A program made the translations under genes and the position numbers. 64,000 nt of DNA from Acinetobacter suaedae. Lineage in GTDB: Bacteria; Pseudomonadota; Gammaproteobacteria; Pseudomonadales; Moraxellaceae. Below, piece after piece: positions 9,699-18,315 of the stretch (within the stretch, counting starts at the first letter, position 1; every line of letters starts with the position of its first letter). The notes below the pieces were generated by a model. The model did not search any database. It worked only from the letters and a program-made list of their open reading frames with translations, and was not told the DNA's origin. The DNA is taken from positions 2,914,001 through 2,978,000 of the forward strand of contig NZ_CP043909.1 of NCBI RefSeq assembly GCF_008630915.1. The letters run 5' to 3'.

Positions 9699-10853
9699 TT
9701 ATAAAAATGCCTCTAATACTGAGTTTAAAAAGATATGCCCCTGCTCAGTACATGCAATACGATTTACATCAGCTATCAAGAGCTTCTTCTCTCGCAAAGT
9801 ATTCAAAATAGGCGCTAACTCCGCCAAATTCAATCCAGTACGCTGCGCATACAATGCAGCATCAATGCCATGATTGAGACGTAGAGCATTCATCATAAAT
9901 TCAAATGGTAACTCATCTGCTTCAATACGTTTCATTTGCACATGTTCAGCAGGAACTTTAGCTAAATAATCTTTCGGTAAGCGAGTTTTTTGAAACCGAT
10001 AGACGCCTTCAGGACGTGTCACCTTTCCATGTGCGCCGGCTCCAATCGCGAGGTAATCGCCAAATTGCCAATAATTCAAATTATGTGCTGATGGCTTTTC
10101 CTTTCGCCATGCGGAAACTTCATAATTTACATAGCCATTGGCTTTTAAGTATGCCTCACCCTCCGCTTGGATGTTTTCTAAGACTTCATCTTGCGGCAAC
10201 ACAGGCTGAGTTCTAAAAAAAACCGTATTCGGCTCAATGGTCAATTGATACCAGCTAATATGCGTCGCACCATGCCCTACAGCCAATTTTAGATCAGTTA
10301 ATGCCTGTTGCTCTGTTTGCTGAGGTAAACCATGCATCAAATCGACATTCACACGCTCAAAACCGGCTTGTCGTGCTTGTTGAATCGCATCCAGTGCATT
10401 GCTGGCAGTATGAATACGTCCCAAACGCTGCAAATGCTCAGTATCGAAACTTTGCACACCAAGCGATAACCGATTAATACCAACCGCAAGATAATCTGCA
10501 AATGGATCATGCTCAACCGTACCGGGATTGGCTTCTAGGGTAATTTCACAATCAGCTTCAAAACTTAACCGTGCTTTGAGTTGTTCAAATAACCACTGAT
10601 AACCTTGAGCCGAAATCAGCGATGGTGTTCCCCCACCAATAAATACGCTATGAATTGATCGCCCTTGTGCCATTTCAATTTGCGTCTCAAAATCAGCCAC
10701 TAAGGCTGCAAGATATTGCTGTTCCAAATCCATAGACAAATGCCCATCAGGAACAGCATGTGAATTAAAATCACAGTAAGGACATTTACGCACACACCAA
10801 GGCATGTGAATATATAGGGATAAAGGAATATTTGCTGGATTTAACGGACTCAA
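9699..10853 (-). CDS. hemW: Radical SAM heme chaperone HemW
   Basis: The 384-residue protein has the C-x3-C-x2-C-x-F motif CVRKCPYCDF at about residues 20-29, then FIGGGTPSL, the SLGVQSFD strand and NVDLMHGLPQQT, in the order of the HemN/HemW family. The short N-terminus and the exact cysteine pattern favour HemW, which binds heme and hands it to target enzymes, over the oxygen-independent coproporphyrinogen oxidase HemN. A HemN-type C-terminal domain follows (about 290-380). It is transcribed alone, convergent with the tRNA unit. Confidence 0.9.
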   Translation of the reverse strand: MSPLNPANIPLSLYIHMPWCVRKCPYCDFNSHAVPDGHLSMDLEQQYLAALVADFETQIEMAQGRSIHSVFIGGGTPSLISAQGYQWLFEQLKARLSFEADCEITLEANPGTVEHDPFADYLAVGINRLSLGVQSFDTEHLQRLGRIHTASNALDAIQQARQAGFERVNVDLMHGLPQQTEQQALTDLKLAVGHGATHISWYQLTIEPNTVFFRTQPVLPQDEVLENIQAEGEAYLKANGYVNYEVSAWRKEKPSAHNLNYWQFGDYLAIGAGAHGKVTRPEGVYRFQKTRLPKDYLAKVPAEHVQMKRIEADELPFEFMMNALRLNHGIDAALYAQRTGLNLAELAPILNTLREKKLLIADVNRIACTEQGHIFLNSVLEAFL

Positions 10854-10993
10854 AATAGCGGCTCAATAAAAGAACCCCTCTATTTTATCATGACTCCCTT
10901 TAAGTCGGTTGCATGTTGCAACAATGCTATTGCTTATCATCATGCTTGGATTCAGTTAGACTGTAAAAATAAAGAACAATTAGACCAAATCAT

Positions 10994-11455
10994 ATGATGA
11001 AAATTTCAAGCCAATTGCTTCTGATGCTTCCCCTAGCGCTCGGCGTTGGCGTGGCAATGGCATTTCAAACTGCAATTAACGCTCAACTCAGAGAGCATCT
11101 TCATTCCCCCTTACAAGCAGCCTTTTTATCTTTTTTAGTTGGTACAATTATCTTGGCGTTATTGGTTTACTTTCAAAGCACAGCCAAACCTACTTTAGGT
11201 GAACTTTCACAAATTCCATGGTTTCTATGGATTGGCGGCTTTCTTGGGGTTTATGCCATCAGTATGAGTATCTATACTGCGCCTAAACTCGGATTTCTGA
11301 CTTTTTCGGGTCTTGTAATTTTTGGTCAGCTCACCATCTCAATTTTATTAGATCATTTTGGTTGGTTAGGCACAGAAAAAATCCCCGTGAATTGGCAACG
11401 CCTACTCGGCAGTATTGTCATTTTTATTGGTGTTTTACTCACACTACAGCGTTAA
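10994..11455 (+). CDS. DMT-superfamily membrane protein, YdcZ/DUF606 type
   Basis: The 153-residue protein is very hydrophobic with about five membrane helices. Segments such as ALGVGVAMAFQTAINAQLRE near the N-terminus and a central glycine-rich helix pair match the small YdcZ (DUF606) family, half-size members of the drug/metabolite transporter superfamily that often dimerise. The substrate is unknown. The MATE gene starts 18 bp after its stop, so the two probably share a transcript. Confidence 0.8.
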   Translation: MMKISSQLLLMLPLALGVGVAMAFQTAINAQLREHLHSPLQAAFLSFLVGTIILALLVYFQSTAKPTLGELSQIPWFLWIGGFLGVYAISMSIYTAPKLGFLTFSGLVIFGQLTISILLDHFGWLGTEKIPVNWQRLLGSIVIFIGVLLTLQR

Positions 11456-11473
11456 TTTTGAAGAGTATATTTA

Positions 11474-12823
11474 GTGGCTCACGTTACCAACACACGGTTT
11501 GAACTCAAACAACTGTCTCATTTAATGCTCCCTATTTTGATCACCCAATTTGCTCAAGCTGGTTTTGGCTTGATAGATACCATTATGGCGGGGCATCTAT
11601 CCGCAGGTGATCTTGCAGCGATTGCTGTTGGCGTTGGATTGTGGATGCCCATTATGCTGCTTTTTGCGGGGATTATGATTGCAACAACACCACTCGTCGC
11701 CGAAGCACGAGGCGCCAAGACACCTGAGAAAATTCCCACCATTGCACGCCAATCATTGTGGGTTGCCGCCATTCTCGGTGTAATCGCAATGCTCATTTTG
11801 CAAGCGATGCCACTATTATTGCCATTGTTTGGCGTACCTGAAAGCTTATTGCCCAAGGCAAGCTTATTCTTGCATGCAATTGGTTTTGGGATGCCTGCAG
11901 TGATGATGTATGCCGCATTACGCAGTTACTCAGAGGCATTGGGGCATCCTCGTCCAGTCACCGTCATTAGTTTAGCCGCGCTTGTAGTACTGATCCCACT
12001 GAACCTGATTTTCATGTATGGTTTGGGGCCGATTCCTGCTTTAGGGAGTGCAGGCTGTGGTTTCGCAACGGCAATTCTGCAATGGTTGATGTTTATCACT
12101 TTAGCTATTTATATTTCTAAAGCCAAAGCCTATCAAAAAACTCCGGTCTTCACGACATGGGAAAAACTTGATCCAATGTGGGCAAAACGCATCTTGATGC
12201 TAGGTCTGCCGATTGGTTTGGCGATTTTCTTTGAGGTGAGTATCTTCAGCACAGGTGCATTGGTATTAAGTCCATTAGGGGAAAATGCGATTGCCGCACA
12301 TCAAATTGCAATCTCTGTAACCTCTGTCTTATTTATGATTCCGTTATCTCTCGCGATTGCACTCACGATTCGTGTTGGAATGTACTATGGTGAGAAAAAC
12401 TGGCATGCCATGCGTCAAGTTCAGAAAATCGGACTAATGAGTGCGACTTTCTTTGCAATCTGTACCATGCTGTTAATTGCAATTGCACGCCCATATATCG
12501 TTGCTATCTATACAACAGACCCTCATGTCATTCCTGTAGCCATGTATTTACTCTGGTTTGCGATGGCTTATCAGCTCATGGATGCTTGGCAAGTCGGTGC
12601 GGCAGGTTGTCTACGTGGCATGCAAGACACCCAAGCACCGATGTGGATTACCCTCATGGCTTATTGGGTCATTGCGTTCCCGATTGGCTTATATTTAGCA
12701 CGTTATACCATTTGGGGCGTCGCAGGCGTTTGGCTCGGTTTGATTATTGGTTTAAGCATTGCCTGTGTACTCTTAATTGGGCGCTTATACTTAAATAATA
12801 AACGTTTAGCAGAGATCACATAA
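11474..12823 (+). CDS. MATE family efflux transporter
   Basis: The 449-residue protein begins with a GTG start and has about twelve membrane helices in two related halves. The first helix LPILITQFAQAGFGLIDTIMAG and the AIAVGVGLWMPI region are typical of NorM-like MATE proteins, which export cationic drugs and dyes in exchange for Na+ or H+. Specificity cannot be read. It probably forms an operon with the small DMT protein just upstream; both are inner-membrane transporters. Confidence 0.88.
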   Translation: MAHVTNTRFELKQLSHLMLPILITQFAQAGFGLIDTIMAGHLSAGDLAAIAVGVGLWMPIMLLFAGIMIATTPLVAEARGAKTPEKIPTIARQSLWVAAILGVIAMLILQAMPLLLPLFGVPESLLPKASLFLHAIGFGMPAVMMYAALRSYSEALGHPRPVTVISLAALVVLIPLNLIFMYGLGPIPALGSAGCGFATAILQWLMFITLAIYISKAKAYQKTPVFTTWEKLDPMWAKRILMLGLPIGLAIFFEVSIFSTGALVLSPLGENAIAAHQIAISVTSVLFMIPLSLAIALTIRVGMYYGEKNWHAMRQVQKIGLMSATFFAICTMLLIAIARPYIVAIYTTDPHVIPVAMYLLWFAMAYQLMDAWQVGAAGCLRGMQDTQAPMWITLMAYWVIAFPIGLYLARYTIWGVAGVWLGLIIGLSIACVLLIGRLYLNNKRLAEIT

Positions 12824-12959
12824 ATTACGTTTCATGATGATCATGAAGGCAGTAAGGTTTAATACTTACAGGACTTAACATTTTGTTATAGGCAATTTAA
12901 GCTTTGTCGCCTATGATCAAAGTATCACGATAACAGCGGATCACCCGAGGTCAAGCAAA

Positions 12960-14255
12960 ATGGCAAAACATGCAAGCTCACCCAGTAAACGTTTTTTAAA
13001 ACTGGCTGGCATGACCGCAAGCATTGCCAGTAAAAGTGTAGCAAACTCCATTCGCAACTTCACTGCTGACGAAGAGCAAAAAAATGCAGCACGTAGCCAA
13101 CTGTTCCAAGACATTGGCTTGCAAATCGCTGACACACTAGGAGAAATGAAAGGCGCAGTCATGAAAGTTGGGCAAATCGCCTCACAATACAAAGACATTT
13201 TCCCGCCTGAAGTTGCAAAAGCGATTGCCAAGTTACAACGCCAAGCACCCGCTATGCCTTTCTCAGCCATTCAACAACAAGTTGAAAAAGAACTCGGCAA
13301 GCCTTTAAATCAAATTTTTAGCTCATTTGAAGCAGAACCTTTTGCAGCAGCCTCAATTGGACAGGTTCACCGTGCAGTACTTCCAAATGGTCAAGCAGTG
13401 GTAGTCAAAGTTCAGTACCCTGGAGTGGATGACGCATGTGAGAGTGATCTTAAACAAGTCCGTCTTGCCTTACGCCTCATGGGTGTCCTCAAAATTGATA
13501 AAAAACTACAAGACCAATTATTCCAAGAGATTCAAGACAGTTTATCAGCAGAATTAAACTATGAAATCGAGGCACAGAATCTCGAAGTTTTTAAAACCTT
13601 CCATGAAAAATTGGATGACCAAATCATTATCCCAACAGTATATAAAGAATATTCTTCACGGCGCGTATTGACCTTAAGTCTTGAACAAGGTGAATCGATT
13701 GAAACGGCAAGTACGTGGTCAGTTGATATCCGCAATCAGATCGGTCGTCGCTTAATTCGTGCTTTAGGGCAGGAAATGTTCTTCCTAAAACGTTTCCACT
13801 GCGATCCGCATCCTGGAAATTTTGCCTTCCGTGAAGATGGAAGTGTCATCATCTACGATTATGGTAGCGTCAAAACCCTTTCACCTGAAATTATTCAACA
13901 CTTTAAAGCACTGGTGAATGCTGCTCGCCAAGAAGACATTGATCAAGTTGAAGATTTATTGGTCGAACTCCATTCAATTGCAGAAAAACAGAAATTCCCA
14001 AGTGAGTTGTACCTACAATGGATCGAAATTCTACTCCGTCCTTTAAGTACGCACTATGACTTTGAAGAAAACTCCTCACATCATGATGGGATGCGTCTGG
14101 TTAAAAAGTCATTGAAATACTGGGATGTCTTTAAACCATCGCCAGATACCCTAATGGTCAACCGTACCATTTCTGGTCACTACTGGAATCTTATCCATCT
14201 CAAGGTGCATGACAATCTAAATGATCTATTTGAAGAGTTAGTACCCATGCCGTGA
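12960..14255 (+). CDS. ABC1/AarF atypical kinase (UbiB family)
   Basis: The 431-residue protein shows the family hallmarks in order: the KxGQ helix MKVGQIASQY (about 64-73), the alanine-rich loop FAAASIGQVHRA (about 130-141) that replaces the glycine loop, the catalytic-like HCDPHPGNFAF (about 280-290) and the metal-binding IYDYGS. UbiB/COQ8 proteins are ATP-binding and support ubiquinone synthesis or lipid handling. This one is not near other ubi genes and may be the second ABC1 paralogue of the genome rather than UbiB itself. The GAGG ribosome site lies at 12947-12950. Confidence 0.85.
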   Translation: MAKHASSPSKRFLKLAGMTASIASKSVANSIRNFTADEEQKNAARSQLFQDIGLQIADTLGEMKGAVMKVGQIASQYKDIFPPEVAKAIAKLQRQAPAMPFSAIQQQVEKELGKPLNQIFSSFEAEPFAAASIGQVHRAVLPNGQAVVVKVQYPGVDDACESDLKQVRLALRLMGVLKIDKKLQDQLFQEIQDSLSAELNYEIEAQNLEVFKTFHEKLDDQIIIPTVYKEYSSRRVLTLSLEQGESIETASTWSVDIRNQIGRRLIRALGQEMFFLKRFHCDPHPGNFAFREDGSVIIYDYGSVKTLSPEIIQHFKALVNAARQEDIDQVEDLLVELHSIAEKQKFPSELYLQWIEILLRPLSTHYDFEENSSHHDGMRLVKKSLKYWDVFKPSPDTLMVNRTISGHYWNLIHLKVHDNLNDLFEELVPMP

Positions 14256-14300
14256 AAAGGCCCTGACAACTCTACACATAATGTACTCTGATTGACGCGA

Positions 14301-14323
14301 TTATAGTTATGTTATAACATTTC
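14301..14323 (+). promoter_or_regulatory. Candidate Zur operator upstream of rpmE2
   Basis: GTTATGTTATAACATTTC at 14306-14323 contains the palindromic core GTTAT-GTT-ATAAC and a perfect right half TATAACATTTC of the gammaproteobacterial Zur consensus. It touches a TATAAT -10-like box at 14324-14329, so a bound repressor would block transcription. The controlled gene is the classical Zur target rpmE2, which makes the assignment strong, though not proven. Confidence 0.75.
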
Positions 14324-14346
14324 TATAATTCATAGGAGTATTCAAT

Positions 14347-14601
14347 ATGCGTAAAGATATCCACCCTGCTTATCAAAAAGTACTTTTTCATGACACCAAT
14401 GCAGATACATATTTCTTGATTGGTAGCACCATTCAAACCAAACAGACCAAAGAATATCAAGGTCAAGTTTACCCTTATGTGACGCTTGATATTTCAAGTG
14501 CTTCACATCCGTTTTATACAGGTGAGCAACGTCAGGCGAGCAATGAAGGTCGTGTTGCAAGCTTTAATAAACGCTTTGGGCGTTTTAATCGTAAGGCTTA
14601 A
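14347..14601 (+). CDS. rpmE2: Ribosomal protein L31 type B (zinc-free form)
   Basis: The 84-residue protein matches the long, type B L31 form ([16 protein letters not shown] start, SHPFYTG motif, FGRF near the end). It contains no cysteine at all, so it cannot bind zinc as the CxxC-type L31 does. In many bacteria this version replaces the zinc form during zinc shortage, freeing zinc, and is repressed by Zur. The Zur-like operator just upstream agrees. An AGGAG ribosome site lies nine bases before the ATG. Confidence 0.95.
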   Translation: MRKDIHPAYQKVLFHDTNADTYFLIGSTIQTKQTKEYQGQVYPYVTLDISSASHPFYTGEQRQASNEGRVASFNKRFGRFNRKA

Positions 14602-14639
14602 TCTTATTTTAAGGTTGAGCAATTAAAGTAAAAAAATTC

Positions 14640-14682
14640 GAAGTCTAAGGCTCTAATCTCCTCCTCTTAGACTTCTTTTTTT
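14640..14682 (+). terminator. Terminator between rpmE2 and the DUF190 gene, likely bidirectional
   Basis: GAAGTCTAAG at 14640-14649 pairs with CTTAGACTTC at 14666-14675, followed by seven T. On the other strand the stem is followed by GAATTTTTTT, so it can also stop the crcB operon. Confidence 0.88.
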
Positions 14683-14703
14683 ATGTCTGAAACTTATTAT
14701 TGT

Positions 14704-15033
14704 TTAATCCGAAGCAGAAGCAGTGCCAATAAAGCCAAATTCAATAGGGCTTTTGACATAGAATAATGAAATATCTTGAGTCTTTAGATAGTCAAGTAAG
14801 GCTGTGGCCTGTTGTTCAGTGACTGCAAACTGGATCTGTACGGGCTGATCTGCCAACTCAAAGAAACCCGCTGAATGAAACTGCCCTCGATGATCCAACC
14901 CTTGACTGGCATTCATCACTGTCGCACCACGTAAATCCATTTGCTTTGCGATCGCTAGCAACCAATCAACGATTGATTGTCCTTCATACTGACGACTTTG
15001 CGCAGTATAAAAGCTAATTAAAAATCCATTCAT
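14704..15033 (-). CDS. DUF190 family protein, fluoride-linked
   Basis: The 109-residue soluble protein belongs to the DUF190 family, ferredoxin-like or PII-like small proteins (YEGQSIVDWLLAIAKQMDLRGATVMNASQGLD). It begins 18 bp after the crcB stop and shares its transcript. DUF190 genes are often found next to crcB and under fluoride riboswitches, so a helper or regulatory role in fluoride export is likely; the molecular role is unknown. Confidence 0.85.
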   Translation of the reverse strand: MNGFLISFYTAQSRQYEGQSIVDWLLAIAKQMDLRGATVMNASQGLDHRGQFHSAGFFELADQPVQIQFAVTEQQATALLDYLKTQDISLFYVKSPIEFGFIGTASASD

Positions 15034-15051
15034 CGATCTAACACTCCCAAA

Positions 15052-15432
15052 CTAAGCAGCACTCAACCATTGATGTAGACTCATACCCAAAATCGTAAAC
15101 AACAATGATCCCAATACATGGATCAAAATAGTCAGTGCTGCGTATTCCAATTTACCACTTTGCAACAGCGTAATAATCTCAGCGGAAAAGGTTGAGAAGG
15201 TGGTGAGTGCCCCACAAAATCCAGTAATCACAAATAGTTTATAATTTGGACTTAAAGCACTTTGCGAAAAATATGAAATCGCAAAGCCAATAATAAAGCC
15301 ACCAACCAAATTAACACTTACGGTCCCGAGTGGAATATGTGGAAAAATTGGATTGAGTTTTAAGCCAATAAACCAACGTAACCATGCGCCGAGCACAGAA
15401 CCTAATGCAATTGAAATCAAGGAATAATACAT
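15052..15432 (-). CDS. crcB: Fluoride ion channel/exporter CrcB (Fluc)
   Basis: The start chosen is ATG 15432 (MYYSLISIALGSVLGAWLRW), preceded by GGAG at a good distance; an upstream in-frame start at 15465 adds eleven residues without homology. The 126-residue product has four membrane helices, the NLVGGFIIGF helix with the conserved pore asparagine, and GFCGALTTFSTFS, the signature with the Na+-site/phenylalanine box. Fluc channels form antiparallel dimers and release fluoride from the cytoplasm. Expression is controlled by the fluoride riboswitch 115 bp upstream. Confidence 0.95.
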   Translation of the reverse strand: MYYSLISIALGSVLGAWLRWFIGLKLNPIFPHIPLGTVSVNLVGGFIIGFAISYFSQSALSPNYKLFVITGFCGALTTFSTFSAEIITLLQSGKLEYAALTILIHVLGSLLFTILGMSLHQWLSAA

Positions 15433-15547
15433 AATTACTCCAAAACCAAATGTGGAGTACAACAAAGATAAGACATGGTGTGATCAATTTTTTTATCGAT
15501 AGTATGCATCTGCGAGCCCTCTAAATAAAGAACAGAGCACGCACGAT

Positions 15548-15630
15548 CCTACGCCCCTGTTCAGGGTAACGTAGGCATCATTAGCCACAATGGCGGTTTG
15601 TTACAGGAGGAATGCCATCTCCTTTGCCCT
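15548..15630 (-). ncRNA. Fluoride riboswitch (crcB motif) with downstream hairpin
   Basis: Read on the minus strand from 15630, the RNA contains GGAGATGG, CATTCCTCC, then AACCGCC and GGCTAATGATGCCTACG, which are the conserved blocks and pseudoknot partners of the crcB motif aptamer (about 15570-15630). The last block CCTACG (15570-15575) can also pair with CGTAGG (15548-15553) to form a hairpin with an inner CCCT/AGGG stem, a plausible expression platform. No poly-U tract follows, so control may be at translation or through longer pairing. The regulated genes crcB and DUF190 lie downstream. Confidence 0.92.
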
Positions 15631-15749
15631 AAAATAACATAATTTTTAAACAACTCAATGAATCTTTTAATCTGTGTATAAAGGCAAAGTTATCCACAGA
15701 TACATCATGTTATTATTGTCCGCTGACGAAATAACAAGGGAAAGTCCTC

Positions 15750-16082
15750 ATGGCACAAAGCTTACTCGCACAATTAAAAGATGGCTCAGCAAAATTTGCA
15801 GATGTGTTGGCATTTATTGAAGCACGCTATCAACACACTCCAACTGCTTTTCAAAATGGCGCACAATTTAATGCTGCAACGGAAAATCAAGGCAGTGCCA
15901 AAGTTTTTTCTTTTGCTAAAATTGAAGGCTTAAATGCTGAAGATACCTTAAGTTTATTTGCTGAGCATTACGCTTCTGTGCTTGCAACACCAGAAGGAAC
16001 GGACCACCAAAACATTCGTCAATTTATGCAAAATGGTTGGGATGGTGTGAAATTTGAAGGTGAGGCACTAACTGCCCGTTGA
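15750..16082 (+). CDS. HopJ-family protein
   Basis: The 110-residue protein matches the HopJ domain over its whole length (LLAQLKDGSAKFADVLAFIEARYQHTPTAF at the start, FAEHYASVLATPEGTDHQNIRQFM in the second half). The family was named for a proposed Pseudomonas type III effector but occurs widely in free-living bacteria without such systems, and no secretion genes are near. The function is unknown. AAGGGAAAG precedes the ATG. A DnaA-box-like TTATCCACA lies at 15691-15699 upstream, probably by chance. Confidence 0.8.
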   Translation: MAQSLLAQLKDGSAKFADVLAFIEARYQHTPTAFQNGAQFNAATENQGSAKVFSFAKIEGLNAEDTLSLFAEHYASVLATPEGTDHQNIRQFMQNGWDGVKFEGEALTAR

Positions 16083-16093
16083 TATTGAAAAGA

Positions 16094-16113
16094 CAGGAAG
16101 GTTTCCCTTCCTG
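16094..16113. other. Hairpin between convergent genes
   Basis: CAGGAAGG pairs with CCTTCCTG over a four-base loop in the 49-bp gap between the hopJ-like and Yip1-like genes. There is no T run, so termination is uncertain. Confidence 0.4.
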
Positions 16114-16131
16114 CTTGCTATCCTATACCGA

Positions 16132-16797
16132 TCATGCATTTGCCATTAAAGCGGTCAAAAGCCCCATTGCTAGCACATAAAACGTGATCGGAAATGCCAG
16201 AAACCAAAATTTCGCCCATCCGTTGGTATTAAACACTGAGGTTGCTGCTCGATAACTCACCCAACATGACCAAAATATAAAAGGAATTACCACCAAGTTC
16301 AAAATTGATGAGTTTTGATAGGCATCAAGATAACTACTATACATCAATGTCTGTAATATTACGACAATCATAACAGGCAAAGCTGCAACTAAAGATTGTA
16401 AAGCCCAAATATGTCGGGCCAGTTGTGGGTCTGCGTCTTTGGCGCCTGAAAACTGTAAACGCTTTTTATACCACCAACCGTGTATCAACCAAACAATTAC
16501 AGCAGAAATCGTCCCCAGCCCTAAAACGAGTAACCAATAACTCCACCAAGCATCTGTAATATCAAGCATTAACGAGGTGCGATTTCCAAATTCTGCTTGA
16601 AGCAACTTTTGATCGACTCGATCCATGACAGAAAACACACCTATTAAATAGGCAGCTATCATAATACTGCGATGATGATAGATTGCTGGCAAAGAAAAAA
16701 ATGTCTTCGGTTGGAAGAACAGCATCCATAAGTTTTTGGGCGAAAATGGTAAAATTTCTTTTTGCTCTTGTTTCTCTAAAGATAATTCAGTACTCAT
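16132..16797 (-). CDS. Yip1-like integral membrane protein
   Basis: The 221-residue protein has a short polar N-terminus and a PKNLWMLFFQPKTFFSLPAI segment typical of the entry into Yip1-type domains, then about five membrane helices. The assignment to the YIP1 family is by overall pattern and is moderate. Function is unknown. The gene stands alone, convergent with the hopJ-like gene. Confidence 0.6.
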   Translation of the reverse strand: MSTELSLEKQEQKEILPFSPKNLWMLFFQPKTFFSLPAIYHHRSIMIAAYLIGVFSVMDRVDQKLLQAEFGNRTSLMLDITDAWWSYWLLVLGLGTISAVIVWLIHGWWYKKRLQFSGAKDADPQLARHIWALQSLVAALPVMIVVILQTLMYSSYLDAYQNSSILNLVVIPFIFWSCWVSYRAATSVFNTNGWAKFWFLAFPITFYVLAMGLLTALMANA

Positions 16798-17033
16798 AAA
16801 TACTCTTAATAATTTGATTTAAAATATTTTATGTTCTAATAATAGCCAATGACGCGTAGAAAAAGAAGTTTCATTTTATCACTTGATAAAATAATGCACG
16901 CCTTTACCAACCGCACATCTCGTCGTGAAATACTTTTTTAGTTTCGCCTGAATGATTTCTGAAGGTGTGAAATTTAGAAATGTAATATTCAGCGAAATAA
17001 CAAATGTTTGAATAAAAATACTTGAGGGAAATC

Positions 17034-18281
17034 ATGACGATTAACCAAGCTGATCTATTAAAAAAACTACGACTAATTACATTAGAAGCGCAAGGTCTGA
17101 ATCACAAAAAACCTTTTGGCTCAGGAAAAGCGGCTGTTCTTGCGGCCATACAACAGCTGGGCTATGTACAAATTGATACTTTATCAGTGGTTTCTCGGGC
17201 ACATCACCATACTTTTTGGACACGAATCCCTGATTATCAGCCCAAACTTCTTGATCAATTAGTCGCAGAACGTCAAATATTTGAATATTGGTTTCATGCT
17301 GCGTCGTATTTGCCCATGCAAGATTTTCGTTATGCTTTACCGCAAATGCTGAGCATTAAAAATGGTGAATCTCGTTATTTTAAAGCTGATTCTCAAATCA
17401 TGCACAATGTGTACGACAAAATCCGTATTGAGGGACCACAAAAAGCTAGAGATTTTGAAAGCTTAAGTAAAAGTAATAGTAGTTGGTGGAATTGGAAACC
17501 AACAAAAATCGCGCTTGAGCAGCTTTTTATGCAAGGGGATCTCATGATTAGCGCTCGAAATGGTATAGAAAAAGTTTATGATCTTAGTGAAAGGGTGCTG
17601 CCCAGCACGATCAATACAACACTACCAACCGTATTAGAATACGCAGAATATCTCGTCAAGACTTATCTTAGAGCGTACGGTTTTACCACCATCAAGCAAA
17701 TCACACATTTAAAAAAGGGACAAATATTACGTCAAAATGTTGAAAAAATTCTAAGTCAAATGCTTGAGGATAAAATCATCCAAAAGTTTGAAGGAAATGA
17801 AATACAAACAATCTATGTGCGCATCGATTTACTTGAAAAAACGTATAACACAAATCATAGCAACCTTCACTTACTCTCTCCTTTTGATAATTCAATCATC
17901 CATCGAGAACGCGTAAAAGCCTGTTTCGAGTTTGACTTCCGTCTTGAATGTTACACCCCTGAACTAAAAAGAAAATATGGATACTTCTGTTTACCCATTT
18001 TGTTTGGTGATGTTTTTGTTGGTAGAGTTGATTGCAAAGCTCATCGTAAAAGTGGTGTATTTGAATTAGTGCACCTACATATTGAAAATACAGAAATTGA
18101 TCTCAGCTCATGGCTAGCACCATTTCTAAAAACACTACACCGATTTGTACACTTTAATCGCTGTCAATCCATTATCATTTCACGTATTAGTCCACCCGAA
18201 CAATCAAATACAATTCACGAATTTATCAACCATCACTGGGATGAAACACAGCTTAAGGATGAACTACCCATCACAAAATAG
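17034..18281 (+). CDS. YcaQ/AlkX-type winged-helix DNA glycosylase
   Basis: The start is ATG 17034, with GAGGG six bases upstream; a TTG twelve bases earlier lies in the same frame. The 415-residue protein matches the HTH_42 (DUF1006) family: the N-terminal winged helix (about 10-60), the LGYVQIDTLSVVSRAHHH segment with the QxD catalytic motif, an aromatic FEYWFHAASYLP region, and C-terminal SPFDN...ERV. Known members (E. coli YcaQ, Streptomyces AlkZ) unhook DNA interstrand crosslinks or excise alkylated bases. No self-resistance cluster is nearby, so this is the general repair type. Confidence 0.85.
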   Translation: MTINQADLLKKLRLITLEAQGLNHKKPFGSGKAAVLAAIQQLGYVQIDTLSVVSRAHHHTFWTRIPDYQPKLLDQLVAERQIFEYWFHAASYLPMQDFRYALPQMLSIKNGESRYFKADSQIMHNVYDKIRIEGPQKARDFESLSKSNSSWWNWKPTKIALEQLFMQGDLMISARNGIEKVYDLSERVLPSTINTTLPTVLEYAEYLVKTYLRAYGFTTIKQITHLKKGQILRQNVEKILSQMLEDKIIQKFEGNEIQTIYVRIDLLEKTYNTNHSNLHLLSPFDNSIIHRERVKACFEFDFRLECYTPELKRKYGYFCLPILFGDVFVGRVDCKAHRKSGVFELVHLHIENTEIDLSSWLAPFLKTLHRFVHFNRCQSIIISRISPPEQSNTIHEFINHHWDETQLKDELPITK

Positions 18282-18305
18282 GAGGTATTTTACCTCCTAT
18301 TGTTT
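18277..18305 (+). terminator. Hairpin terminator between convergent genes
   Basis: AATAGGAGGTA pairs perfectly with TACCTCCTATT over TTT (18277-18301), followed by GTTTC. It overlaps the end of the YcaQ-like gene and precedes the flavin reductase stop; it may act in both directions. Confidence 0.65.
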
Positions 18306-18315
18306 CTATCTGATT

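Noticed and set aside
14342..14560. Open frame antisense to rpmE2
   Set aside because: It is a mirror of the clear L31 gene and has no support of its own.
15691..15699. Perfect DnaA box TTATCCACA upstream of the hopJ-like gene
   Set aside because: A single 9-mer is expected by chance in a chromosome and no other box lies nearby.
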